Shown in pieces: positions 1 through 5,780 of a stretch of DNA of 7,242 bases (within the stretch, counting starts at the first letter, position 1; the number at the start of each line of letters is the position of its first letter). The DNA is from Candidatus Pacearchaeota archaeon RBG_13_36_9 (GTDB lineage: Archaea; Nanobdellota; Nanobdellia; Pacearchaeales; GW2011-AR1): the NCBI GenBank assembly GCA_001786395.1, contig MFWN01000020.1, positions 22,787 through 30,028 of the forward strand, written 5' to 3'. The position numbers were made by a program, and so were the translations under genes. The notes under the pieces are model-generated. The model was not told where the DNA came from, did not search any database, and saw only the letters and a program-made list of their open reading frames with translations.

Positions 1-24
1 GATTTGGCAGGAATTAATTTTTTT

Positions 25-456
25 ATGAAAACTCTCTCAGAAAGAGAAATAGCAACTGTTATTAGAAAGTTAGATAGGGGAGACCCTGTTGAAGAAGATA
101 TTAGTTTTAAGAAAAAAGAAGTCGCTGTAAAACCGGAAGAAAGAGTAGTTCCACCTAAGCAAAAACCTGTTAGGCCTGCTCCGCCAGGAGATAACTACGT
201 GCCACCACTCGAATTTAATGCTAGAAGAGGGTATGCAAGGCCTCGCGAAAGAAGGTTAGAACATATATTTCATAAAAAAGCTATAGCAGCTTTAATTACT
301 ATTGGACTGGGAATTAGTGCAATTTATCTAGTTTCAACTAAACTAAACTCCAATGAGGCAAATGGATATAAGAAGCAATATCAAGAAAATGTCCAACTAA
401 TCCTAAATGGAGACTATGAAAAAGCATATAGTTCAATCTTAGAATCCCTAAAATAA
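25..456 (+). CDS. Single-pass membrane protein of unknown function with proline-rich cytoplasmic segment
   Basis: I do not recognise this 143-residue protein. The first 30 residues are charged and helix-forming (KTLSEREIATVIRKLDRG). A proline-rich, probably disordered stretch follows at about residues 36-63, then a basic patch (RPRERRLEHIFHKK). One membrane segment lies at about residues 86-104 (AIAALITIGLGISAIYLV). The basic residues just before the helix put the N-terminus inside and the last 40 residues outside. The tail LNGDYEKAYSSILESLK resembles half of a TPR hairpin, but one half cannot be called a repeat. I chose ATG at 25; the frame stays open to the window edge and a TTG lies at 4, so the true start may be further upstream. 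It ends 9 bases before the lipoprotein gene, so the two probably share a transcript. Seen: frame, membrane segment, composition. Inferred: topology. Confidence 0.72.
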   Translation: MKTLSEREIATVIRKLDRGDPVEEDISFKKKEVAVKPEERVVPPKQKPVRPAPPGDNYVPPLEFNARRGYARPRERRLEHIFHKKAIAALITIGLGISAIYLVSTKLNSNEANGYKKQYQENVQLILNGDYEKAYSSILESLK

Positions 457-465
457 AATTTTAAA

Positions 466-1152
466 ATGGAAAAGAGAACACTAAAACAGATTTTAGGAAC
501 AGCGATAGTCAGCACAGGGCTTTTATTTAATTCTGGATGCGGGCATGTTTTGGGTGTTTGGGTAATTGATAAGATGCTTATTGAGCCTACCACTGGTTTT
601 AGCGTCACAGATGCTGTATTGAAAGAACTACAAAAAGACTCAAGAAGCATTCAGGCGTCTGCTTCGTATCTAACTTCTCCTCCATCTTCATCTGAAAGAA
701 CCTACCCGCAACCAGCTCCATCAAGAATAGTTACAGCGCAGTACGAAAGAGTAGAGCCAGCTGGAAATTATCCTCTTAAGGTCATACCTGAAGAGCAGAT
801 TGAATCAAAAACATCTCTTCTTCCAAGGTATACACCCCAACAAGAAACTGCAGCATACCAAAGAGAAGAAGAAAAACAAAGAAATTACAGCTTAGTAAAA
901 AGCTTAGAGTCTCGGTTCAGGCAATCAGAAATGAATTTTAGGAGTATAGAAAAAGAAAAAACTCATCTGTTGGAACAAGAAAGTAAGAGTATTATGACTA
1001 GAATTTCAGATAAAAAGAAACTCGATGATGAACATAAAAAATTGTTAAGTGAAACCCTGGTCCCAATTTTAGAAGCAGAGAGAAAATATGAGCAAGACAA
1101 AAGAGCATATGAAAATGCAAAATCTGATTACGAAGGAAGATATGGGAAATAA
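466..1152 (+). CDS. Putative lipoprotein with C-terminal helical/coiled-coil region, unknown function
   Basis: A 228-residue protein that matches no family I know. The N-terminus is a signal sequence: basic MEKRTLK, a hydrophobic core to about residue 21, then FNSGC with a lipobox-like cysteine at residue 25, so it is probably lipid-anchored outside the membrane. The asparagine at position -3 makes the lipobox imperfect. Residues 60-130 are rich in Ser, Pro, Gln and Thr and look like a flexible linker. Residues 131-228 are highly charged, with Glu/Lys/Arg spacing typical of a long helix or coiled coil (REEEKQRNYSLVKSLESRF and onward). It follows the membrane protein gene by 9 bases and has no Shine-Dalgarno sequence. 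A surface-exposed spacer or scaffold is a reasonable guess, but nothing shows an enzymatic role. Confidence 0.75.
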   Translation: MEKRTLKQILGTAIVSTGLLFNSGCGHVLGVWVIDKMLIEPTTGFSVTDAVLKELQKDSRSIQASASYLTSPPSSSERTYPQPAPSRIVTAQYERVEPAGNYPLKVIPEEQIESKTSLLPRYTPQQETAAYQREEEKQRNYSLVKSLESRFRQSEMNFRSIEKEKTHLLEQESKSIMTRISDKKKLDDEHKKLLSETLVPILEAERKYEQDKRAYENAKSDYEGRYGK

Positions 1153-1179
1153 AAAATTTAAACATTTAATTATTGAATA

Positions 1180-2103
1180 ATGGTATGTATAGATAATCTT
1201 ACATTTTTTAGAATTGCTGATAAACTCGTTAGAGAGAGCATGCAAAAAGTTGAAACCGAGATAATTCCTTTTGCAGAGCAGGCACTTAAAGAAACAGGAC
1301 TAAAATTACAAGAGCATCCGATAGAAGGGTATTATGGTGCAACAAAAGAATTAGCCCATTATTTTAACATTCTTAAAACATTACAATTAAATCATAGTGA
1401 TAGGGCTGGTAAAGGAGTTGAAAAACTGCATAAGTTCTATACCAACAAAGTATTTGGATTTGGGCAAGCTGTTAGAACAGCGCTGAACTCAGAAGGAGTA
1501 TGGTATCCTGAGGAGCCTCCTGCTGTAATCTCCCCCATGGTTGATCCATTAACGTGCGCAGTTTTAAGAGTTGGAAGCAATCCAGTAACAGCCCATCAGG
1601 ATTTAACAATAGAAAATATTGCAAAGATTCTTGAAAATATGGAATTGGGAAGAGGTTTAGTAGGATTTGGCTCATTAGTAGACAAAGTTGAAAGAGGAAC
1701 AGGAAGATATAACCCAATAGCAACAACTTTATCAAGAGAAACAACTGTTCTTAGTGCCTATGTTCCTTCAATAGGATGTGCACTGCAAAATTTGTATAGC
1801 GTATCCCCCAAAGTTGAAGAGCAAGGAAATATTGTTGTTGAATCCTATAACTCTCTTTTTAGAGAAGCAGGTTCTAATGTAAGAATAACAAATATAACAG
1901 AAAAAAATGCATTTTGTTTAAATGATAACCTTTCTGATATGGACAGGTGTGTTAGAATTTTTAATCTAATAGGGCGGGAGCAGGAATTTTATCATTGGGC
2001 TATATGCGGGAGAGAAGTTATTGATTTCTGGAGAAAAGAAGTAGTAACAACAAATATGTTTAAAGAAAATCCTGCACAATATAGAAACAATAGAAATTCT
2101 TAA
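1180..2103 (+). CDS. Conserved-looking hypothetical protein, 307 aa, soluble
   Basis: Unrecognised. There is no signal peptide or membrane segment, so it is probably cytoplasmic. The first 90 residues read as amphipathic helices (FFRIADKLVRESMQKVETEI, then KELAHYFNILKTLQLNH). The middle is less charged and glycine-rich (ELGRGLVGFGSLVDKVERG). The C-terminal part has several aromatic/charged patches (REQEFYHWAICGREVIDFWR). Six cysteines (3, 126, 200, 246, 257, 276) are scattered and form no zinc motif. The start is ATG at 1180, 27 bases after the lipoprotein stop. A TTTAAA at 1157-1162 is centred only about 20 bases upstream, closer than the other TATA boxes here, so a separate promoter is uncertain. 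The gene ends 12 bases before the convergent metallo-hydrolase gene. It could belong with the two upstream genes, but function cannot be inferred. Confidence 0.78.
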   Translation: MVCIDNLTFFRIADKLVRESMQKVETEIIPFAEQALKETGLKLQEHPIEGYYGATKELAHYFNILKTLQLNHSDRAGKGVEKLHKFYTNKVFGFGQAVRTALNSEGVWYPEEPPAVISPMVDPLTCAVLRVGSNPVTAHQDLTIENIAKILENMELGRGLVGFGSLVDKVERGTGRYNPIATTLSRETTVLSAYVPSIGCALQNLYSVSPKVEEQGNIVVESYNSLFREAGSNVRITNITEKNAFCLNDNLSDMDRCVRIFNLIGREQEFYHWAICGREVIDFWRKEVVTTNMFKENPAQYRNNRNS

Positions 2104-2115
2104 GAATAGACTAAT

Positions 2116-2607
2116 TTAATCAACATGCCCAGGGCATAAAATTTTATATTTAATTTTATTTAGTTTTTCAATTGAGTTTAAGATTTCTTTTTCGCTTCCT
2201 CCTGGCAAGTCTGTCCTGCCCCTTCCTCCATTATGAAAGATTGTATCTCCTGAAAACAAAATATCCTGATAGAGGAAACACCGGCTGTCTTTAGTATGTC
2301 CGGGAGTCTTAATAACCTTAATTTTTTCTAACGTTAGTTTATCTATATTGTTTGCATCATAAATTTCTGCATTTTTAAAAACAGGCAGGTTGCCTGTATG
2401 GTCCCAGTGAGTATGTGTTAAAAGTATAATGTTAACTTCTTCTGGTTTAATATCTAATTCTTGTAAGTCTTTTAAAAGCTCTTCTTTATTTTCTTTTGAG
2501 GAAGTATCAACTAACACCCTAAGGCCATTCAATAAGAGCAGATAGACGCAGCTTCCAAACTCTTTGAAATAGAGCTGAAAAACATTGTTTTTTATTTTAT
2601 TTATCAT
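2116..2607 (-). CDS. Metallo-beta-lactamase-fold hydrolase (glyoxalase II-like)
   Basis: A 163-residue MBL-fold enzyme, probably a cytoplasmic dinuclear zinc/iron hydrolase of the glyoxalase II-like type. The full ligand set is visible: HTHWDH at residues 65-70, His104 in TPGHTKDS, Asp121 in SGDTIF, and His161 in CPGHVD. The stretch GGRGRTDLPGG after Asp121 is typical of the glyoxalase II/persulfide dioxygenase branch. The chain stops two residues after the last ligand, so the short C-terminal strand usually present is missing. The usual TPGHTxGS glycine is Asp107 here. The substrate cannot be told; thioester hydrolysis is only the family default. I chose ATG at 2607, one base after the upstream stop codon. 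A TTG at 2625 would add six residues and overlap the DUF6498 gene. It is the last gene of the Nudix-DUF6498-MBL operon. Confidence 0.92.
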   Translation of the reverse strand: MINKIKNNVFQLYFKEFGSCVYLLLLNGLRVLVDTSSKENKEELLKDLQELDIKPEEVNIILLTHTHWDHTGNLPVFKNAEIYDANNIDKLTLEKIKVIKTPGHTKDSRCFLYQDILFSGDTIFHNGGRGRTDLPGGSEKEILNSIEKLNKIKYKILCPGHVD

Positions 2608-2608
2608 A

Positions 2609-3259
2609 TTAAACTTTATGCTCAAATAAATGCATAATTACATCTGCTATTGTCTTGAGGACCAAAAAGAAGACTAATCCAGCTGCTGATTTCACAAGGA
2701 AAAATCCGAACACTATTGTAAGATGCATTGGGATTATCCTAGCGTAGGGAAAAAACGTAATTGTACCAATGTTTTTTACTTTTTGAGAATCCTGTTCTCT
2801 GTGATAAAGGAAGGAAAACAGGTGATTTACAAAAAATATTCCTATTGAAGCCAGCACAGTTAAGATTATAAGAATTGATATCTGTTTCTGGGAGATAATC
2901 AAAGATAAGAGGAAGATTAGGTATCCAAAATGAAACATCCCATAATGGAACAAAAAGAAAAATGCAGTAATATATTTAGTGCTATTGGTGGGTTCTACTT
3001 GGCGGTTGTTTATGCGGAAATTTTCTGTTGAGAAATTTTTTAATGTAAGGATTTTTATAAATGTAAATACTCCTATTATAACACTTTGCGCCCAATAGAT
3101 GAACATTAGGGTTGCCAGGCTCCAACCTTCATAAACTGCAAAAAATATTGTTATAATATTTGAGAATATTAAGAAAATTGCAGACTTGTCAAATCTGGCT
3201 TCTTTTATCTCTTCTTTCAATCCATTGTTCTGGCTAATGTTTCCTAATTGAATTTTCAT
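2609..3259 (-). CDS. DUF6498 family integral membrane protein
   Basis: A 216-residue polytopic membrane protein. The pattern fits the DUF6498 family as I remember it: YWAQSVIIGVF near residues 55-65, FHYGMFHFGYL in the middle, PYARIIPMHLTIVFG near residues 173-187, and KTIADVIMHL close to the C-terminus. About six hydrophobic segments can be seen, roughly at residues 27-43, 48-68, 96-122, 128-150, 176-190 and 190-210. The conserved His, Arg, Asp and aromatic residues in or near membrane segments suggest a real function, but none is established. It starts 3 bases after the Nudix stop and its own stop lies one base before the MBL ATG, so the three genes are very likely co-transcribed. The N-terminal 25 residues are polar and probably cytoplasmic. 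Confidence 0.85.
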   Translation of the reverse strand: MKIQLGNISQNNGLKEEIKEARFDKSAIFLIFSNIITIFFAVYEGWSLATLMFIYWAQSVIIGVFTFIKILTLKNFSTENFRINNRQVEPTNSTKYITAFFFLFHYGMFHFGYLIFLLSLIISQKQISILIILTVLASIGIFFVNHLFSFLYHREQDSQKVKNIGTITFFPYARIIPMHLTIVFGFFLVKSAAGLVFFLVLKTIADVIMHLFEHKV

Positions 3260-3262
3260 ATT

Positions 3263-3706
3263 TTAAAACAATTTTTTTTGCTTGCTTTTTTCTTTTATGA
3301 ATGCGGCTGCTTTTTCAAGCATCTTTTTTTCATTTTCAATTCTCATTAAATTCAGAGCTTCCTCCAGCCTCACGAACCTGAAAGATTTATGCTCGAAGCT
3401 CACTCTTACGTTTTTGGCAGCTTCTTCTGTTATCTCTGCAAGAAGATAGGTTGCAAATTTTCTCCTAAGCGCCCCTTTAAGCTTGTAAAACCACTGCTGG
3501 ATTTCTTTGAACCCCTCTACTATCTTTATATTTGAGAGATTCGCCTCTTCTTTTGTTTCTCTTATTATAGTCTCTTCTATTGTCTCATTTTTTTCCATCT
3601 GCCCGCGGACAAATCCCCAGTAGGTTTCATATTCCAGCATGAGGAATAAGGGCTCATCATCTTTGATGTAGAAGATAATTACTCCTGCAGCTTTCTCTAT
3701 TTCCAT
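3263..3706 (-). CDS. Nudix hydrolase, diadenosine tetraphosphatase-like
   Basis: A 147-residue Nudix enzyme. The Nudix box runs from Gly35 to Leu57: Gly35, Glu41, Arg49-Glu50, then Glu53-Glu54. The metal-binding REXXEE core is intact. The usual glycine near the end of the box is Asn56, a substitution tolerated in several Nudix groups. The opening AAGVIIFYI and the WGFVRGQMEKNET segment resemble the asymmetric Ap4A hydrolase (NUDT2-like) branch, which clears dinucleoside polyphosphates or related nucleotides. Specificity is inferred from overall resemblance and is not proven. The last 25 residues form a charged helix ending in a lysine-rich tail. This is the first gene of a minus-strand operon with DUF6498 and MBL proteins. 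Its ATG lies about 25 bases from the TTTAAA at 3728-3733, so its mRNA may be leaderless. Confidence 0.93.
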   Translation of the reverse strand: MEIEKAAGVIIFYIKDDEPLFLMLEYETYWGFVRGQMEKNETIEETIIRETKEEANLSNIKIVEGFKEIQQWFYKLKGALRRKFATYLLAEITEEAAKNVRVSFEHKSFRFVRLEEALNLMRIENEKKMLEKAAAFIKEKSKQKKLF

Positions 3707-3727
3707 TTTACTTAAGGGTAAGATAAG

Positions 3728-3735
3728 TTTAAATA
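3728..3735. promoter_or_regulatory. Shared archaeal TATA box between divergent Nudix and DUF167 operons
   Basis: TTTAAATA contains the palindrome TTTAAA (3728-3733), centred about 26 bases before the DUF167 ATG (3757) and about 25 bases before the Nudix ATG (3706). That is the standard archaeal distance from TATA box to transcription start, so both operons could start at or very near their start codons. The whole intergenic gap is 50 bases, which leaves no room for two independent promoters. The assignment rests on spacing and sequence only. Confidence 0.68.
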
Positions 3736-3756
3736 AATTGCCTTTTATTTATAGGT

Positions 3757-3966
3757 ATGATTATCGAGATAAGAGCTAAGCCTGGAGCTAAGAAAGAAGA
3801 ATTAGAGAAAGTTTCCGAGGGCAAGTATACTGCAAGCCTGAAAGAAAAGGCAGAAGACAACAAAGCAAACTTTGAACTTTTAAGACTATTGAAGAAGCAT
3901 TTTGGCAAAGAAATTAAAATGGTTAAAGGCCTGAAATCAAGGAATAAAATTGCGAGGGTAGGATGA
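3757..3966 (+). CDS. DUF167 (YggU-like) family protein
   Basis: A 69-residue protein of the DUF167/YggU family, a small alpha/beta fold found in all domains of life with no settled function. The family pattern is clear: RAKPGAKKEE near the N-terminus, then YTASLKEKAEDNKANFELLRLL, where the usual DGKAN is DNKAN, and KMVKGLKSRNKIARV at the end, matching the family's G-x-x-S-R-x-K segment. The length is slightly under the bacterial norm, as is common for archaeal members. The start codon is about 26 bases from the TATA box, consistent with a leaderless mRNA. Its stop overlaps the next start in an ATGA arrangement, so translation of the two is probably coupled. It is the first of three genes, followed by an unknown protein and a putative metallopeptidase. 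Confidence 0.93.
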   Translation: MIIEIRAKPGAKKEELEKVSEGKYTASLKEKAEDNKANFELLRLLKKHFGKEIKMVKGLKSRNKIARVG

Positions 3967-4349
3967 CCGTTATTGGTTATTATTATTTTGATTCTAAGGA
4001 CAGAGAGATACTCCATGTTCCAATGGTTTTTGTATTAATCGAACCTCCTATCGATCAGACCGAGGTGATATTAGAGCCTAAAAGACTAAAATCGCGTTTT
4101 AGAGGATTGCAGAGAGTGATAGCAAACGAGATAAGAGATGTTCAAGAATTGGAGATTCATGAAAACGATGTTCAAAGAGTAATTCGACTTTGTTCTTCAA
4201 ATAAAAAAGCCAAAGCCAAAAAATATTGTGAAAAAATTTTTGATTGGGTATTAGACCAATTAGCCGAGAGATACCAAGGAGATTACGATCCAAAACTCGG
4301 TTTTGACACAGATGGATATGACCCTAGATTCAGGAGCAGTTTATTTTAA
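3963..4349 (+). CDS. Hypothetical protein, 128 aa, in DUF167-metallopeptidase operon
   Basis: I do not recognise this protein. The N-terminal half looks beta-rich (MTVIGYYYFDS, then ILHVPMVFVLIEPP). The second half is charged and helical (RGLQRVIANEIRDVQELEIH, then KKYCEKIFDWVLDQLAERY), and the tail is polar with repeated GYDP/DYDP-like turns. There is no membrane segment or signal; cysteines 77 and 88 form no obvious metal site. It starts inside the DUF167 stop (ATGA overlap), with GAGGG five bases upstream as a possible Shine-Dalgarno sequence. Its stop lies one base before the metallopeptidase ATG. This tight packing argues for a real, co-expressed gene that may work with the peptidase, for example as a partner or substrate-side factor; that role is speculation. 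Confidence 0.8.
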   Translation: MTVIGYYYFDSKDREILHVPMVFVLIEPPIDQTEVILEPKRLKSRFRGLQRVIANEIRDVQELEIHENDVQRVIRLCSSNKKAKAKKYCEKIFDWVLDQLAERYQGDYDPKLGFDTDGYDPRFRSSLF

Positions 4350-4350
4350 G

Positions 4351-4740
4351 ATGCCAATAAAATATGAAGGTGCAGAGGATATCATGGCAAGGTTAGTAGA
4401 TATAGCCACGGCTATAAACATGGTACATGTCAGGTTTTCCGGAGTTTATGCATTTAGAAGCAGGGGAAGCGGCTCCAGAGGGACAATAGCAAGATGCCAC
4501 GCCTTGTCAAAAATCTGGCAGAAAGCCCTTGGCATTAAGGCAGTTTATATCATCGAAGTCATCTCAGAGAGATTTGACAGGATGTCCAGAGAAGAGCAGG
4601 ATAAGGTCCTGATACACGAACTTATGCACATCCCAAAATCTTTTGGCGGAGGGTTTATACACCACAACTTAGTTAATGAAAGAAATGTAAATAAACTTTA
4701 TACCCTGTATAAGCAAAACCAAAAAATGAAAAGTATTTAA
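4351..4740 (+). CDS. Putative HExxH zinc metallopeptidase (archaeal/phage metallopeptidase-like)
   Basis: A 129-residue putative zinc peptidase. The motif HELMHIPKSFGGGFIHH spans residues 89-105: His89, Glu90 and His93 form the HExxH site, and His104 or His105 is the likely third ligand. The segment before it (IIEVISERFDRMSREEQDKV) and SRGTIARCHALSKIWQKAL at about 42-60 match a family of small archaeal and phage putative metallopeptidases as I recall it (possibly PF18894). No signal peptide is present, so it acts in the cytoplasm; the substrate is unknown. I chose ATG at 4351, one base after the previous stop, because the homologous region begins around KYEGAEDI. Upstream TTG/ATG codons at 4303, 4312 and 4318 would overlap the previous gene. 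AGGAG at 4332-4336 is a possible, rather distant, ribosome site. Confidence 0.88.
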   Translation: MPIKYEGAEDIMARLVDIATAINMVHVRFSGVYAFRSRGSGSRGTIARCHALSKIWQKALGIKAVYIIEVISERFDRMSREEQDKVLIHELMHIPKSFGGGFIHHNLVNERNVNKLYTLYKQNQKMKSI

Positions 4741-4743
4741 ATA
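4734..4743 (+). promoter_or_regulatory. TATA box for the 143-aa anchored protein gene
   Basis: TATTTAAATA overlaps the metallopeptidase stop codon. Its core (4736-4743) is centred about 28 bases before the ATG at 4768, predicting a transcription start within a few bases of the start codon. It could drive 4768-5199 and the DUF192 gene 9 bases further on. Confidence 0.6.
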
Positions 4744-4767
4744 AGAAATCTTTTAATCAGGAATAAA

Positions 4768-5199
4768 ATGCAAACCAAAAAATGTGGCAGGATAGCAATT
4801 TATTCATTTTTATTGTATAGTGGGCTTTTAATAACTGGAACAGTTGGTAACTGGTGGAGCAATAATTATGAAAAGAGAGGATTAAATAATCATTGCCGAG
4901 GAAATTCTGTTTGGCTGTTAGATTCTGAACATGCAAGCAAAGAGAAAGAGGATGATGGTATTCACAGGCATTTTGTATTTAGAGATGGTAGGATTTTTTC
5001 TTTAAGATCTTATATAGATTGCGCAAGGGAAAATCTCCCTCTTGATGCTAAAGTAGACCAGATTAGAATCTCTAATCTATTTGGAGCATCCTTCCTTGAC
5101 AGGAATGTTGATTATGCTTCTAATAAGCCTGATTTTGATAAAGGTGATGCTATTCTTACAAGAAGGGAATCAAAGTATAGTGATGTTATTGGTAATTGA
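4768..5199 (+). CDS. Membrane-anchored or secreted hypothetical protein, 143 aa
   Basis: Unrecognised. The N-terminus is MQTKKCGR followed by a hydrophobic segment at about residues 9-27 (IAIYSFLLYSGLLITGTVG), then WW at the membrane edge. It is a signal anchor or signal peptide, so the remaining 115 residues are probably outside the cell. That domain is polar, with two cysteines (43 and 85) that could form a disulfide, a charged histidine-containing stretch (SEHASKEKEDDGIHRHFVF) and a short beta-like run (FVFRDGRIFSLRSYIDC). No catalytic motif is visible. A TATA box lies about 28 bases upstream, and AGGA nine bases or so before the ATG could serve as a weak ribosome site. The DUF192 gene follows after 9 bases, so the two are probably co-transcribed. 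Confidence 0.74.
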   Translation: MQTKKCGRIAIYSFLLYSGLLITGTVGNWWSNNYEKRGLNNHCRGNSVWLLDSEHASKEKEDDGIHRHFVFRDGRIFSLRSYIDCARENLPLDAKVDQIRISNLFGASFLDRNVDYASNKPDFDKGDAILTRRESKYSDVIGN

Positions 5200-5208
5200 A
5201 CTTGTAAA

Positions 5209-5496
5209 ATGAAAAAATTTAGGAAAATAAAAGTTGGGGGGGAAGTTATTGAGGCAGAGGTATGCGATACTGCTTTTAAAAGAGCGAGGGGATTAATGTT
5301 CAGAAAAAACCCTCCACCGCTTTTTTTTATCTTCAAAGAACCTACGCGGCAGCCAATTCACTCTTTTTTCTGCAAGCAGTTTAAAGCAATCTGGCTGAGT
5401 GACGGAAAAATTATCGACGAGAAAATTGTAAAGCCTTTTAAAATTTCGATTGTTTCCAAGGGAAAATTTACAGAGCTTATTGAAATCCCTTTATAA
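5209..5496 (+). CDS. DUF192 family protein
   Basis: A 95-residue protein of the DUF192 family (small beta-rich fold, function unsettled). The signature AFKRARGLMFRKNPPPLFFIF (residues 22-42) corresponds to the family pattern of a GLM motif followed by a hydrophobic FxF strand. HSFFCKQFKAIWLSDGKIIDEKIVKP (51-76) corresponds to the usual FWMKNT-PLDIxFLDxxG segment, and TELIEIPL closes the domain. The middle is divergent: the usual W-M-K-N is replaced by F-F-C-K and the aspartate of PLD is missing. Unlike many bacterial members it has no signal peptide and is probably cytoplasmic. It lies 9 bases after the anchored 143-residue protein gene without a promoter of its own. It converges with the zinc-ribbon gene across a 49-base gap. 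Confidence 0.88.
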   Translation: MKKFRKIKVGGEVIEAEVCDTAFKRARGLMFRKNPPPLFFIFKEPTRQPIHSFFCKQFKAIWLSDGKIIDEKIVKPFKISIVSKGKFTELIEIPL

Positions 5497-5523
5497 ACTA
5501 TCGCAAAACTTGATTAAAACGGA

Positions 5524-5537
5524 GGGATTATTATCCC
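5524..5537. terminator. Short hairpin between convergent genes, possible bidirectional terminator
   Basis: GGGAT and ATCCC form a 5-bp stem around a TATT loop in the gap between the DUF192 stop and the zinc-ribbon stop. T-rich sequence follows on the plus side (5549-5579), which suits archaeal termination at T tracts. The stem is short and the T tract also encodes the end of the zinc-ribbon protein, so this is tentative. Confidence 0.35.
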
Positions 5538-5545
5538 CTTCTGAA

Positions 5546-5707
5546 TTATTTCTTTCCTTTAAGTTTTTCTCTTTTTTTAGGTAAATCCCATCGGGCGCTC
5601 TTGCATTTGGGGCAAATAAGCGGCTTCTCTTTTTGAGAGCGAGGCACCCATTCATCTCCACAATTATTGCACCTATAGCCCTTGACACGAATTTCAATTT
5701 CTGGCAT
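5546..5707 (-). CDS. Small zinc-ribbon protein, 53 aa
   Basis: A 53-residue protein starting MPEIEIRVKGYRCNNCGDEW. It has one treble-clef/zinc-ribbon half at C13-N-N-C16 and another at C32-P-K-C35, 15 residues apart, followed by KSARWDLPKK and a very basic tail (KKREKLKGKK). The two CxxC knuckles should bind one zinc. The basic tail suggests contact with nucleic acid. The pattern CxxCG-x-EW-x-P ... CPKCKS-x-xW resembles tiny zinc-ribbon proteins common in archaeal genomes, which I know only as hypothetical. A perfect TTTATAAA is centred about 25 bases upstream of the ATG (5729-5736), predicting a leaderless mRNA. The longer minus-strand frame at 5491-5697 is a shadow: it lacks the CxxC pairs, and its proposed start has no promoter at the right distance. 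The inverted repeat at 5737-5756 sits just upstream of the TATA box and may regulate it. Confidence 0.85.
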   Translation of the reverse strand: MPEIEIRVKGYRCNNCGDEWVPRSQKEKPLICPKCKSARWDLPKKREKLKGKK

Positions 5708-5728
5708 ATTCTATATAGGAAATCGTAT

Positions 5729-5736
5729 TTTATAAA
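5729..5736 (-). promoter_or_regulatory. TATA box of the zinc-ribbon gene
   Basis: TTTATAAA, perfectly palindromic, is centred about 25 bases upstream of the ATG at 5707 on the minus strand. The spacing predicts a transcription start at or next to the start codon. Confidence 0.62.
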
Positions 5737-5756
5737 TATTACTAATAGTAGTAATA
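5737..5756. repeat. Inverted repeat, operator-like site 1
   Basis: TATTACTA and TAGTAATA are perfect 8-bp arms with a 4-base ATAG spacer. The site abuts the TATA box of the zinc-ribbon gene on its upstream side, where a factor could interfere with TFB binding or activate. The same TTACTA/TAGTAA half-site recurs in the second inverted repeat 22 bases away. Confidence 0.55.
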
Positions 5757-5772
5757 CTTTATAAACGTAAGG

Positions 5773-5780
5773 TTTAAATA
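5773..5780 (+). promoter_or_regulatory. Rightward TATA box in the 5.8-kb regulatory region
   Basis: TTTAAATA, preceded by GG, is centred about 25 bases before the ATG at 5802, the same geometry as the other promoters here. A second TATA-like TTTATAAA lies at 5758-5765. It supports a rightward transcript covering 5802 onward, coding or not. Confidence 0.55.

Noticed and set aside
414..650. 78-codon minus-strand frame
   Set aside because: It is antisense to the membrane-protein and lipoprotein genes, with no promoter or motif.
1472..1744. 90-codon leucine-rich minus-strand frame
   Set aside because: It is antisense to the 307-residue gene. The leucine runs come from the complement of AA-rich codons rather than from a real membrane protein.
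2608..2625. TTG-initiated six-residue extension of the MBL-fold protein
   Set aside because: It would overlap the DUF6498 coding end, and an ATG directly after that stop gives a normal operon junction.
3729..4016. 95-codon minus-strand frame
   Set aside because: It is antisense to the clear DUF167 gene and shows no protein-like pattern.
4303..4350. Upstream TTG/ATG starts for the metallopeptidase
   Set aside because: They overlap the end of the 128-residue gene, and the family-like sequence begins at the ATG at 4351.
5491..5697. 68-codon minus-strand frame
   Set aside because: It overlaps the end of DUF192 and the zinc-ribbon frame; the latter has paired CxxC knuckles and a promoter, this one has neither.
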